Shown piece after piece: positions 12,489-26,500 of a stretch of DNA of 64,000 nucleotides (position 1 is the stretch's first letter; every line of letters starts with the position of its first letter). Made by a program: the position numbers and the translations under genes. The notes under the pieces were generated by a model. The model was given only the letters and a program-made list of their open reading frames with translations, did not search any database and was not told the DNA's origin. Origin of the DNA: Coriaria nepalensis (Eukaryota > Streptophyta > Magnoliopsida > Cucurbitales > Coriariaceae); contig CP114481.1 in assembly GCA_027186245.1 (NCBI GenBank), forward strand, positions 29,605,501-29,669,500. Reading direction: 5' to 3'.

Positions 12489-13482
12489 AACCTTTAAATC
12501 ATTTTAGAGAGTCATTACAAGTCAATAACTTATTTCAAAGCAAGTCGAACGAATTCTATTTTTGCACTACAAACACAAGTTTTGTGCATAACTTGCAAAC
12601 GATAAATGCAAGGAAAGTGTGAATTCGTTTAACCTTAAAATCATTTCAATGAGTCATTTCAAGTCAATAACTTATTTCAAAGCAAGTCGAACGAATTCTA
12701 TATTTGCACTACAAACACAGGTTTTGTGCATAACTTGCAACTGATCAATGCAAGGAAAGTGTGCATTTGTTTAACCTTAAAATCATTTCAATGAGTCATT
12801 TCAAGTCAATAACTTATTTCAAAGCAAGTCGAAAGAATTCTATTTTTGCACTACAAATGTTAGTTTTGGGCATCACTTGCAAATGATCAATGCAAGGAAA
12901 GCGTGCATTCGTTTACCCTTAAAATCATTTCAATGAGTCATTCCAAGCCAATAACGTAATTCAAAGCAAGTCGAACGAATTCTATTTTTGCACTACAAAC
13001 AGAAGTTTTTTGCATAACTTGCAAATGATCAATGCAAGGAAAGTGTGCATTCGTTTAACCTTAAAATCATTTCAATGAGTCATTTCAAGTCAATAACTTA
13101 TTTCAAAGCAAGTCGAACGAATTCTATTTTTGCACTACAAACAGAAGTTTTTTGCATAATTTGCAAATGATCAATGCAAGGAAAGTGTGCATTCGTTTAA
13201 CCTTAAAATCATTTCAATGAGTCATTTCAAGTCAATATCTTATTCCAAAGTAATTCGAACGAGCTCTATTTTTGCACTATAAATGCCAGTTTTGGGCATA
13301 ACTTGCAAATGATCAATGCAAGGAAAGCGTGCATTCGTTTAACCTTAAAATCATTTCAATGAGTCATTTCAAGTCAATAACTTATTTCAAAGCAAGTCGA
13401 GCGAATTCTCTTTTTGCACTACAAACAGAAGTTTTGTGCATAACATGCAAATGATCAATGCAAGGAAAGTGTGCATTCGTTT

Positions 13483-13611
13483 AACCTTAAAATCATTTCA
13501 AGTCAATAACATTTTTCAAATCAAGTCGAACGAATTCTATTTTTGCACTACAAACAGATGTTTTGTGCATAACTTGCAAATGATCAACGCAAAGAAAGTG
13601 TGCATTCGTTT
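13483..13611 (+). repeat. Shortened monomer, 13-bp internal deletion
   Basis: This copy is 129 bp. One of the first two ATTTCAA words and the intervening TGAGTC sequence are missing, so 'aatcatttcaagtcaata' is read directly. The deletion equals the 13-bp spacing between the two ATTTCAA words, as expected from slippage or recombination between short direct repeats. The TGAGTCA heptamer is lost. Confidence 0.9.
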
Positions 13612-15740
13612 AACCTTAAAATCATTTCAATGAGTCATTTCAAGTCAATAACTTATTTCAAAGCAAGTCGAACGAATTCTATTTTTGCACTACAAACAGA
13701 AGTTTTGTGCATAACTTGCAAATGATCAATGCAAAGAAAGTGTGCATTCGTTTAACCTTAAAATCATTTCAATGAGTCATTTCAAGTCAATAACTTATTT
13801 CAAAGCAAGTCGAACGAATTCTATTTTTGCACTACAAACAGAAGTTTTGTGCATAACTTGCAAATGATCTATGCAAGGAAAGTGTGCATTCGTTTAACCT
13901 TAAAATCATTTCAATGAGTCATTTCAAGTCAATAACTTATTTCAAAGCAAGTCGAACGAATTCTATTTTTGCACTACAAACAGAAGTTTTGTGCATAATT
14001 TGCAAATGATCAATGCAAGGAAAGTGTGCATTCGTTTAACCTTAAAATCATTTCTATGAGTCATTTCAAGTCAATATCTTATTCCAAAGTAATTCGAACG
14101 AGCTCTATTTTTGCACTACAAATGCAAGTTTTGGGCATAACTTGCAAATGATCAATGCAAGGAAAATGTGCATTCGTTTAACCTTAAAATCATTTCAATG
14201 AGTCATTTCAAGTCAATAACTTATTTCAAAGCAAGTCGAGCGAATTCTATTTTTGCACTACAAACAGAAGTTTTTTGCATAACTTGCAAATGATCAATGC
14301 AAGGAAAGTGTGCATTCGTTTAACCTTAAAATCATTTCAATGAGTCATTTCAAGTCAATAACTTTTTTCAAATCAAGTCGAACGAATTCTATTTTTGCAC
14401 TACAAACAGATGTTTTGTGCATAACTTGCAAATGATCAATGCAAAGAAAGTGTGCATTCGTTTAACCTTAAAATCATTTCAATGAGTCATTTCAAGTCAA
14501 TAACATATTTCAAAGCAAGTCGAACGAATTCTATTTTTGCACTACAAACAGAAGTTTTGTGCATAACTTGCAAATGATCAATGCAAGGAAAGTGTGCATT
14601 CGTTTAACCTTTAAATCATTTCAGAGAGTCATTACAAGTCAATAACTTATTTCAAAGCAAGTCGAACGAATTCTATTTTTGCACTACAAACACAAGTTTT
14701 GGCATAACTTGCAAATGATCAATGCAAGGAAAGTGTGCATTCGTTTAACCTTAAAATCATTTCAATGAGTCATTTCAAGTCAATATCTTAATTCAAAGTA
14801 ATTCGAACGAGCTCTATTTTTGCACTACAAATGCAAGTTTTGGGCACAACTTCCAAATGATCAATGCACGGAAAGTGTGCATTCGTTTAACCTTAAAATC
14901 ATTTCAATGAGTCATTTCAAGTCAATTACTTATTTCAAAGCAAGTCGAACGAATTCTATTTTTGCACTACAGACACAAGTTTTGTGCATAACTTGCAAAT
15001 GATCAATGCAAGGAAAGTGTGCATTCGTTTAACCTTTAAATCATTTTAGAGAGTCATTACAAGTCAATAACTTATTTCAAAGCAAGTCGAACGAATTCTA
15101 TTTTTGCACTACAAACACAAGTTTTGTGCATAACTTGCAAACGATAAATGCAAGGAAAGTGTGAATTCGTTTAACCTTAAAATCATTTCAATGAGTCATT
15201 TCAAGTCAATAACTTATTTCAAAGCAACTCGAACGAATTCTATTTTTGCCCTACAAACACAAGTTTTGTGCATAACTTGCAATTGATCAATGCAAGGAAA
15301 GTGTGCATTCGTTTAACCTTAAAATCATTTCAATGAGTCATTTCAAGTCAATAACTTATTTCAAAGCAAGTCGAACGAATTCTACTTTTGCACTACAAAC
15401 AGAAGTTTTTTGCATAACTAGCAAATGATCAATGCAAGGAAAGTGTGCATTCGTTTAACCTTAAAATCATTTTAATGAGTCATTTCAAGTCAATAACTTA
15501 TTTCAAAGAAAGTCGAACGAATTCTATTTTTGCACTACAAACAGAAGTTTTTTGCATAACTTGCAAATGATCAATGCAAGGAAAGTGTGCATTCGTTTAA
15601 CCTTAAAATCATTTCAATGAGTCATTTGAAGTCAATAACTTATTTCAAAGCAAGTCGAACGAATTCAATTTTTGCACTACAAACACAGGTTTTGTGCATA
15701 ACTTGCAAATGATCATTGCAAGGAAAGTGTGCATTCGTTT

Positions 15741-16480
15741 AACCTTAAAATCATTTCAAAGAGTCATTTCCAGTCAATAACTTATTTCAAAGCAAGTCTA
15801 AAATATTCTATTTTTGCACTACAAATGCAAGTTTTGGGCATAACTTGCAAATGATCAATGCAAGGAAAGTGTGCATTCGTTTAATCTTAAAATCATTTCA
15901 ATGAGTCATTTCAAGTCAATAACTTATTTCAAAGCAAGTCGAGCGAATTCTATTTTTGCACTACAAACAGAAGTTTTTTGCATAACTTGCAAATGATCAA
16001 TGCAAGGAAAGTGTGCATTCGTTTAACATTAAAATCATTTCAATGAGTCATTTCAAGTCAATAACTTATTTCAAAGCAAGTCGAACGAATTCTATTTTTG
16101 CACTAGAAACACAAGTTTTGTGCATAACTTGCAAATGATCATTGCAAGGAAAGTGTGCATTCGTTTAACCTTAAAATCATTTCAAAGAGTCATTTCCAGT
16201 CAATAACTTATTTCAAAGCAAGTCTAAAATATTCTATTTTTGCGCTACAAATGCAAGTTTTGGGCATAACTTGCAAATGATCAATGCAAGGAAAGTGTGC
16301 ATTCGTTTAATCTTAAAATCATTTCAATGAGTCATTTCAAGTCAATAACTTATTTCAAAGCAAGTCGAGCGAATTCTATTTTTGCACTACAAACAGAAGT
16401 TTTTTGCATAACTTGCAAATGATCAATGCAAGGAAAGTGTGCATTCCTTTAACCTTAAAATCATTTCAATGAGTCATTTC
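15741..16480 (+). repeat. Local 3-monomer duplication (426 bp)
   Basis: 'aacctt' at 15741 and 16167, 'agcaagtctaaaatattc' at 15791 and 16217, and 'gagcgaattc' at 15941 and 16367 are all 426 bp apart. The first copy is 15741-16166; the second is incomplete and diverges near 16480, where a type B monomer follows. Confidence 0.8.
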
Positions 16481-16599
16481 AAGTCAATATCTTATTTTAA
16501 AGTAATTCGTACGAGCACTATTTTTGCACTACAAATGCAAGTTTTGTGCATAACTTGCAAATGATCAATGCAAGGAAAGTGTGCATTCGTTTAACCTTA

Positions 16600-19500
16600 A
16601 AATCATTTCAATGAGTCATTTCAAGTCAATATCTTATTTCAAAGTAATTCGAACGAGCACTATTTTTGCACTACAAATGCAAGTTTTCTGCATAACTTGC
16701 AAATGATCAATGCAAGGAAAGTGTGCATTCGTTTAACTTAAAATCATTTCAGAGAGTCATTACAAGTCAATAACTTATTTCAAAGCAAGTCGAACGAATT
16801 CTATGTTTGCACTACAAACAGAAGTTTTGTGCATAACTCGCAAATAATCAATGCAAGGAAAGTGTGCATTTGTTTAACCTTAAAATCATTTCAATGGGTC
16901 ATTTCAAGTCAATAACTTTTTTCAAATCAAGTCGAACGAATTCTATTTTTGCACTACAAACAGATGTTTTGTGCATAACTTGCAAATGATCAATGCAAAG
17001 AAAGTGTGCATTCGTTTAACCTTAAAATCATTTCAATGAGTCATTTCAAGTCAATAACTTATTTCCAAGCAAGTCGAACGAATTCTATTTTTGCACTACA
17101 AACAGAAGTTTTGTGCATAACTTGCAAACGATCAATACAAGGAGAGTGTGCATTCGTTTAACCTTAAAATCATTTCAATGAGTCATTTCAAGTCAATATC
17201 TTATTTCAAAGTAATTCGAACGAGCTCTATTTTTGCCCTACAAATGCAACGTTTCTGCATAACTTGCAAATAATCAATGCAAGGAAAGTGTGCATTCGTT
17301 TAACCTTAAAATCATTTCAATGAGTCATTTCAAGTCAATAACTTATTTCGAAGCAAGTCGAACGAATTCTATTTTTGCACTACAAACACAAGTTTTGTGC
17401 ATAATTTGCAAATGACCAATGCAAGGAAAGTGTGCATTCGTTTAACCTTAAAATCATTTCAATGAGTCATTTCAAGTCAATATCTTATTCCAAAGTAATT
17501 CGAACGAGCTCTATTTTTGCACTACAAATGCAAGTTTTGGGCATAACTTGCAAATGATCAATGCAAGGAAAGTGTGCATTCGTTTAACCTTAAAATCATT
17601 TCAATGAGTCATTTCAAGTCAATAACTTATTTCAAAGCAAGTCGAGCGAATTCTATTTTTGCACAACAAACACAAGTTTTGTGCATAACCTCCAAATGAT
17701 CAATGCAAGGAAAGTGTGCATTCGTTTAACCTTAAAATCATTTCAATGAGTCATTTCAAGTCAATATCTTATTTCAAAGTAATTCGAACGAGCTCTATTT
17801 TTGCACTACTAATGCAACGTTTCTGCATAACTTGCAAATGATCAATGCAAGGAAAGTGTGCATTCGTTTAACCTTAAAATCATTTCAATGAGTCATTTCA
17901 AGTCAATATCTTATTTCAAAGTAATTCGAACGAGCTCTATTTTTGCACTACAAATGCAACGTTTCTGCATAACTTGCAAATGATCAATGCAAGGAAAGTG
18001 TGCATTCGTTTAACCTTAAAATCATTTCAATGAGTCATTTCAAGTCAATAACTTATTTCGAAGCAAGTCGAACGAATTCTATTTTTGCACTAAAAACACA
18101 AGTTTTGTGCATAATTTGCAAATGACCAATGCAAGGAAAGTGTGCATTCGTTTAACCTTAAAATCATTTCAATGAGTCATTTCAAGTCAATATCTTATTC
18201 CAAAGTAATTCGAACGAGCTCTATTTTTGCACTACAAATGCAAGTTTTGGGCATAACTTGCAAATTTTCAATGCGAGGAAAGTGTGCATTCGTTTAACCT
18301 GAAAATCATTTCAATGAGTCATTTCAAGTCAATAACTTTTTTCAAATCAAGTCGAACGAATTCTATTTTTGCACTACAAACAGATGTTTTGTGCATAACT
18401 TGCAAATGATCATTGCAAAGAAAGTGTGCATTCGTTTAACCTTAAAATCATTTCAACTAGTCATTTCAAGTCAATAACATATTACAAAGCAAGTCGAACG
18501 AATTCTATTTTTGCACTACAAACACAAGTTTTGCGCATAACTTGCAAACGATCAATGCAAGGAAAGTGTCCATTCGTTTAACCATAAAATCATTTCAATG
18601 AGTCATTTCCAGTCAATAACTTATTTCAAAGCAAGTTGAACGAATTCTATTTTTGCACTACAAACACAAGTTTTGTGCATAGCTTGCAAATGATCATTGC
18701 AAGGAAAGTGTGCATTCGTTTAACCTTTAAATCATTTCAAAGAGTCATTTCCAGTCAATAACTTATTTCAAAGAAGGTCGAAAGAATTCTATTTTTGCAC
18801 TACAAATGCAAGTTTTGGGCATAACTTGCAAATGATCAATGCAAGGAAAGTGTGCATTCGTTTAACCTTAAAATCATTCCAATGAGTCATTTCAAGTCAA
18901 TAACTTATTTCAAAGCAAGTCGAACGAATTCTATTTTTGCACTACAAACAGAAGTTTTTTGCAAAACTTGCAAATGATCAATGCAAGGAAAGTGTGCATT
19001 CGTTTAACCTTAAAATCATTTCAATGAGTCATTTCAAGTCAATAACTTATTTCAAAGCAAGTCGAGCGAATTCTATTTTTGCACAACAAACACAAGTTTT
19101 GTGCATAACCTCCAAATGATCAATGCAAGGAAAGTGTGCATTCGTTTAACCTTAAAATCATTTCAATGAGTCATTTCAAGTCAATATCTTATTTCAAAGT
19201 AATTCGAACGAGCTCTATTTTTGCACTACAAATGCAACGTTTCTGCATAACTTGCAAATGATCAATGCAAGGAAAGTGTGCATTCGTTTAACCTTAAAAT
19301 CATTTCAATGAGTCTTTTCAAGTCAATATCTTATTTCAAAGTAATTCAAACGAGCACTATTTTTGCACTACAAATGCAAGTTTTCTACATAACTTGCAAC
19401 TGATCAATGCAAGGAAAGTGTGCATTCGTTTAACCTTAAAATCATTTCAATGAGTCATTTCAAGTCAATATCTTATTTCAAAGTAATTCGAACGAGCACT

Positions 19501-22500
19501 ATTTTTGCACTACAAATGCAACGTTTCTGCATAACTTGGAAATGATCAATGCAAGGAAAGTGTGCATTCGTTTAACTTAAAATCATTTCAGAGAGTCATT
19601 ACAAGTCAATAACTTATTTCAAAGCAAGTCGAACGAATTCTATTTTTGCACTACAAACAGAAGTTTTGTGCATAACTCGCAAATGATCAATGCAAGGAAA
19701 GTGTGCATTTGTTTAACCTTAAAATCATTTCAATGAGTCATTTCAAGTCAATAACTTTTTTCAAATCAAGTCGAACGAATTCTATTTTTGCACTACAAAA
19801 AGATGTTTTGTGCATAACTTGCAAATGATCAATGCAAAGAAAGTGTGCATTCGTTTAACCTTAAAATCATTTCAATGAGTCATTTCAAGTCAATAACTTA
19901 TTTCAAAGCAAGTCGAACGAATTCTATTTTTGCACTACAAACAGAAGTTTTGTGCATAACTTGCAAACGATCAATGCAAGGAGAGTGTGCATTCGTTTAA
20001 CCTTAAAATCATTTCAATGAGTCATTTCAAGTCAATATCTTATTTCAAAGTAATTCGAACGAGCTCTATTTTTGCCCTACAAATGCAACGTTTCTGCATA
20101 ACTTGCAAATGATCAATGCAAGGAAAGTGTGCATTCGTTTAACCTTAAAATCATTTCAATGAGTCATTTCAAGTCAATAACTTATTTCGAAGCAAGTCGA
20201 ACGAATTCTATTTTTGCACTACAAACACAAGTTTTGTGCATAATTTGCAAATGACCCATGCAAGGAAAGTGTGCATTCGTTTAACCTTAAAATCATTTCA
20301 ATGAGTCATTTCAAGTCAATATCTTATTCCAAAGTAATTCGAACGAGCTCTATTTTTGCACTACAAATGCAAGTTTTGGGCATAACTTGCAAATGATCAA
20401 TGCAAGGAAAGTGTGCATTCGTTTAACCTTAAAATCATTTCAATGAGTCAGTTCAAGTCAATAACTTATTTCAAAGCAAGTCGAGCGAATTCTATTTTTG
20501 CACAACAAACACAAGTTTTGTGCATAACCTCCAAATGATCAATGCAAGGAAAGTGTGCATTCGTTTAACCTTAAAATCATTTCAATGAGTCATTTCAAGT
20601 CAATATCTTATTTCAAAGTAATTCGAACGAGCTCTATTTTTGCGCTACAAATGCAACGTTTCTGCATAACTTGCAAATGATCAATGCAAGGAAAGTGTGC
20701 ATTCGTTTAACCTTAAAATCATTTCAATGAGTCATTTCAAGTCAATATCTTATTTCAAAGTAATTCGAACGAGCTCTATTTTTGCACTACAAATGCAACG
20801 TTTCTGCATAACTTGCAAATGATCAATGCAAGGAAAGTGTGCATTCGTTTAACCTTAAAATCATTTCAATGAGTCATTTCAAGTCAATAACTTATTTCGA
20901 AGCAAGTCGAACGAATTCTATTTTTGCACTACAAACACAAGTTTTGTGCATAATTTGCAAATGACCAATGCAAGGAAAGTGTGCATTCGTTTAACCTTAA
21001 AATCATTTCAATGAGTCATTTCAAGTCAATATCTTATTCCAAAGTAATTCGAACGAGCTCTATTTTTGCACTACAAATGCAAGTTTTGGGCATAACTTGC
21101 AAATTTTCAATGCGAGGAAAGTGTGCATTCGTTTAACCTGAAAATCATTTCAATGAGTCATTTCAAGTCAATAACTTTTTTCAAATCAAGTCGAACGAAT
21201 TCTACTTTTGCACTACAAACAGATGTTTTTTGCATAACTTGCAAATGATCAATGCAAAGAAAGTGTGCATTCGTTTAACCTTAAAATCATTTCAACGAGT
21301 CATTTCAAGTCAATAACATATTACAAAGCAAGTCGAACGAATTCTATTTTTGCACTACAAACAGAAGTTTTTTGCATAACTTGCAAATGATCAATGCAAG
21401 GAAAGTTTGCATTCGTTTAACCTTAAAATCATTTCAATGAGTCATTTCAAGTCAATAACTTATTTCAAAGCAAGTCGACCGAATTCTATTTTTGCACTAC
21501 AAACACAAGTTTTGTGCATAACTTGCAAATGATCAATGCAAGGAAAGTGTGCATTCGTTTAACCTTAAAATCATTTCAATGAGTTATTTCAAGTCAATAA
21601 CTTATTTCGAAGCAAGTCGAACGAATTCTATTTTTGCACTACAAACACAAGTTTTGTGCATAATTTGCAAATGACCAATGCAAGGAAAGTGTGCATTCGT
21701 TTAACCTTAAAATCATTTCAATGAGTCATTTCAAGTCAATATCTTATTCCAAAGTAATTCGAACGAGCTCTATTTTTGCACTACAAATGCAAGTTTTGGG
21801 CATAACTTGCAAATGATCAATGCAAGGAAAGTGTGCATTCGTTTAACCTTAAAATCATTTCAATGAGTCATTTCAAGTCAATATCTTATTTCAAAGCAAG
21901 TCGAGCGAATTCTATTTTTGCACAACAAACACAAGTTTTGTGCATAACCTCCAAATGATCAATGCAAGGAAAGTGTGCATTCGTTTAACCTTAAAATCAT
22001 TTCAATGAGTCATTTCAAGTCAATATCTTATTTCAAAGTAATTCGAACGAGCTCTATTTTTGCACTACAAATGCAACGTTTCTGCATAACTTGCAAATGA
22101 TCAATGCAAGGAAAGTGTGCATTCGTTTAACCTTAAAATCATTTCAATGAGTCATTTCAAGTCAATATCTTATTTCAAAGTAATTCGAACGAGCTCTATT
22201 TTTGCACTACAAATGCAACGTTTCTGCATAACTTGCAAATGATCAATGCAAGGAAAGTGTGCATTCGTTAAACCTTCAAATCATTTCAATGAGTCATTTC
22301 AAGTCAATAACTTATTTCGAAGCAAGTCGAACGAATTCTATTTTTGCACTACAAACACAAGTTTTGTGCATAACTTGCAAACGATCAATGCAAGGAGCGT
22401 GTGCATTCGTTTAACCTTAAAATCATTTCAATGAGTCATTTCAAGTCAATATCTTATTTCAAAGTAATTCGAACGAGCTCTATTTTTGCCCTACAAATGC

Positions 22501-23520
22501 AACGTTTCTGCATAACTTGCAAATGATCAATGCAAGGAAAGTGTGCATTCGTTTAACCTTAAAATCATTTCAATGAGTCATTTCAAGTCAATAACTTATT
22601 TCGAAGCAAGTCGAACGAATTCTATTTTTGCACTACAAACACAAGTTTTGTGCATAATTTGCAAATGACCAATGCAAGGAAAGTGTGCATTCGTTTAACC
22701 TTAAAATCATTTCAATGAGTCATTTCAAGTCAATATCTTATTCCAAAGTAATTCGAACGAGCTCTATTTTTGCACTACAAATGCAAGTTTTGGGCATAAC
22801 TTGCAAATGATCAATGCAAGGAAAGTGTGCATTCGTTTAACCTTAAAATCATTTCAATGAGTCAGTTCAAGTCAATAACTTATTTCAAAGCAAGTCGAGC
22901 GAATTCTATTTTTGCACAACAAACACAAGTTTTGTGCATAACCTCCAAATGATCAATGCAAGGAAAGTGTGCATTCGTTTAACCTTAAAATCATTTCAAT
23001 GAGTCATTTCAAGTCAATATCTTATTTCAAAGTAATTCGAACGAGCTCTATTTTTGCACTACAAATGCAACGTTTCTGCATAACTTGCAAATGATCAATG
23101 CAAGGAAAGTGTGCATTCGTTTAACCTTAAAATCATTTCAATGAGTCATTTCAAGTCAATATCTTATTTCAAAGTAATTCGAACGAGCTCTATTTTTGCA
23201 CTACAAATGCAACGTTTCTGCATAACTTGCAAATGATCAATGCAAGGAAAGTGTGCATTCGTTTAACCTTAAAATCATTTCAATGAGTCATTTCAAGTCA
23301 ATAACTTATTTCGAAGCAAGTCGAACGAATTCTATTTTTGCACTACAAACACAAGTTTTGTGCATAATTTGCAAATGACCAATGCAAGGAAAGTGTGCAT
23401 TCGTTTAACCTTAAAGCATTTCAATGAGTCATTTCAAGTCAATATCTTATTCCAAAGTAATTCGAACGAGCTCTATTTTTGCACTACAAATGCAAGTTTT
23501 GGGCATAACTTGCAAATTTT
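16600..23520 (+). repeat. 20-monomer periodicity block (2839 bp)
   Basis: Markers 2839 bp apart: 'tttaacttaaaatc' at 16732 and 19571, 'aaattttcaatgcgagg' at 18262 and 21101, 'tcaataacatattac' at 18471 and 21310. 2839 is 20 x 142 minus 1, from the single deletion in 'tttaactt'. The match holds over roughly 16600-18520 against 19440-21360; the intervening 18520-19440 and the following 21360-23520 are rearranged versions of the same monomer set. Type B copies with 'caacgtttctgcat' are abundant. Confidence 0.78.
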
Positions 23521-23529
23521 CAATGCGAG

Positions 23530-26500
23530 GAAAGTGTGCATTCGTTTAACCTTAAAATCATTTCAACGAGTCATTTCAAGTCAATAACATATTACAAAGC
23601 AAGTCGAACGAATTCTATTTTTGCACTACAAACAGAAGTTTTTTGCATAACTTGCAAATGATCAATGCAAGGAAAGTGTGCATTCGTTTAACCTTAAAAT
23701 CATTTCAATGAGTCATTTCATGTCAATAACTTATTTCAAAGCAAGTCGACCGAATTCTATTTTTGCACTACAAACACAAGTTTTGTGCATAACTTGCAAA
23801 TGATCAATGCAAGGAAAGTGTGCATTCGTTTAACCTTAAAATCATTTCAATGGGTCATTTCAAGTCAATAACTTATTTCAAAGCAAGTCGAACGAATTCT
23901 ATTTTTGCACTACAAACACAAGTTTTGCGCATAACTTGCAAACGATCAATGCAAGGAAAGTGTCCATTCGTTTAAGCTTAAAATCATTTCAATGAGTCAT
24001 TTCCAGTCAATAACTTATTTCAAAGCAAGTTGAACGAATTCTATTTTTGCACTACAAACACAAGTTTTGTGCATAACTTGCAAATGATCATTGCAAGGAA
24101 AGTGTGCATTCGTTTAACCTTTAAATCATTTCAAAGAGTCATTTCAAGTCAATAACTTATTTCAAAGAAGGTCGAAAGAATTCTATTTTTGCACTACAAA
24201 TGCAAGTTTTGGGCATAACTTGCATATGATCAATGCAAGGAAAGTGTGCATTCGTTTAACCTTAAAATCATTCCAATGAGTCATTTCAAGTCAATAACTT
24301 ATTTCAAAGCAAGTCGAACGAATTCTATTTTTGCACTACAAACAGAAGTTTTTTGCATAACTTGCAAATGATCAATGCAAGGAAAGTGTGCATTCGTTTA
24401 ACCTTAAAATCATTTCAATGAGTCATTTCAAGTCAATAACTTATTTCAAAGCAAGTCGAGCGAATTCTATATTTGCACAACAAACACAAGTTTTGTGCAT
24501 AACCTCCAAATGATCAATGCAAGGAAAGTGTGCATTCGTTTAACCTTAAAATCATTTCAATGAGTCATTTCAAGTCAATATCTTATTTCAAAGTAATTCG
24601 AACGAGCTCTATTTTTGCACTACAAATGCAACGTTTCTGCATAACTTGCAAATGATCAATGCAAGGAAAGTGTGCATTCGTTTAACCTTAAAATCATTTC
24701 AATGAGTCATTTCAAGTCAATATCTTATTTCAAAGTAATTCAAACGAGCACTATTTTTGCACTACAAATGCAAGTTTTCTGCATAACTTGCAACTGATCA
24801 ATGCAAGGAAAGTGTGCATTCGTTTAACCTTAAAATCATTTCAATTTGTCATTTCAAGTCAATATCTTATTTCAAAGTAATTCGAACGAGCACTATTTTT
24901 GCACTACAAATGCAACGTTTCTGCATAACTTGGAAATGATCAATGCAAGGAAAGTGTGCATTCGTTTAACTTAAAATCATTTCAGAGAGTCATTACAAGT
25001 CAATAACTTATTTCAAAGCAAGTCGAACGAATTCTATTTTTGCACTACAAACAGAAGTTTTGTGCATAACTCGCAAATGATCAATGCAAGGAAAGTGTGC
25101 ATTTGTTTAACCTTAAAATCATTTCAATGAGTCATTTCAAGTCAATAACTTTTTTCAAATCAAGTCGAACGAATTCTATTTTTGCACTACAAACAGATGT
25201 TTTGTGCATAACTTGCAAATGATCAATGCAAAGAAAGTGTGCATTCGTTTAACCTTAAAATCATTTCAATGAGTCATTTCAAGTCAATAACTTATTTCAA
25301 AGCAAGTCGAACGAATTCTATTTTTGCACTACAAACAGAAGTTTTGTGCATAACTTGCAAACGATCAATGCAAGGAGAGTGTGCATTCGTTTAACCTTAA
25401 AATCATTTCAATGAGTCATTTCAAGTCAATATCTTATTTCAAAGTAATTCGAACGACCTCTATTTTTGCCCTACAAATGCAACGTTTCTGCATAACTTGC
25501 AAATGATCAATGCAAGGAAAGTGTGCATTCGTTTAACCTTAATATCATTTCAATGAGTCATTTCAAGTCAATAACTTATTTCGAAGCAAGTCGAACGACT
25601 TCTATTTTTGCACTACAAACACAAGTTTTGTGCATAACTTGCAAATGATCAATGCAAGGAAAGTGTGCATTCGTTTAACCTTAAAATCATTTCAATGGGT
25701 CATTTCAAGTCAATAACTTATTTCAAAGCAAGTCGAACGAATTCTATTTTTGCACTACAAACACAAGTTTTGTGCATAATTTGCAAATGACCAATGCAAG
25801 GAAAGTGTGCATTCGTTTAACGTTAAAATCATTTCAATGAGTCATTTCAAGTCAATATCTTATTCCAAAGTAATTCGAACGAGCTCTATTTTTGCACTAC
25901 AAATGCAAGTTTTGGGCATAACTTGCAAATTTTCAATGCGAGGAAAGTGTGCATTCGTTTAACCTGAAAATCATTTCAATGAGTCATTTCAAGTCAATAA
26001 CTTTTTTCAAATCAAGTCGAACGAATTCTATTTTTGCACTACAAACAGATGTTTTTTGCATAACTTGCAAATGATCAATGCAAAGAAAGTGTGCATTCGT
26101 TTAACCTTAAAATCATTTCAACGAGTCATTTCAAGTCAATAACATATTACAAAGCAAGTCGAACGAATTCTATTTTTGCACTACAAACAGAAGTTTTTTG
26201 CATAACTTGCAAATGATCAATGCAAGGAAAGTGTGCATTCGTTTAACCTTAAAATCATTTCAATGAGTCATTTCAAGTCAATAACTTATTTCAAAGCAAG
26301 TCGACCGAATTCTATTTTTGCACTACAAACACAAGTTTTGTGCATAACTTGCAAATGATCAATGCAAGGAAAGTGTGCATTCGTTTAACCTTAAAATCAT
26401 TTCAATGGGTCATTTCAAGTCAATAACTTATTTCAAAGCAAGTCGAACGAATTCTATTTTTGCACTACAAACACAAGTTTTGCGCATAACTTGCAAACGA

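Larger units (their letters stand above)
11113..16600 (+). repeat. Mixed-monomer block without a full HOR
   Basis: About 39 monomers, A and B types in irregular order. It contains the most diverged pair (12205-12488), a 13-bp-deleted copy (13483-13611), a run of near-identical 'cagaagttttgtgc' copies around 13640-14020, and a 3-monomer duplication (15741-16480). Segments near 12489-12780 and 15028-15180 share 'attttagagagtcattac' and 'gataaatgc' with each other and partly with 850-1000, so old segments have been dispersed. No long clean period was found. Confidence 0.75.
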
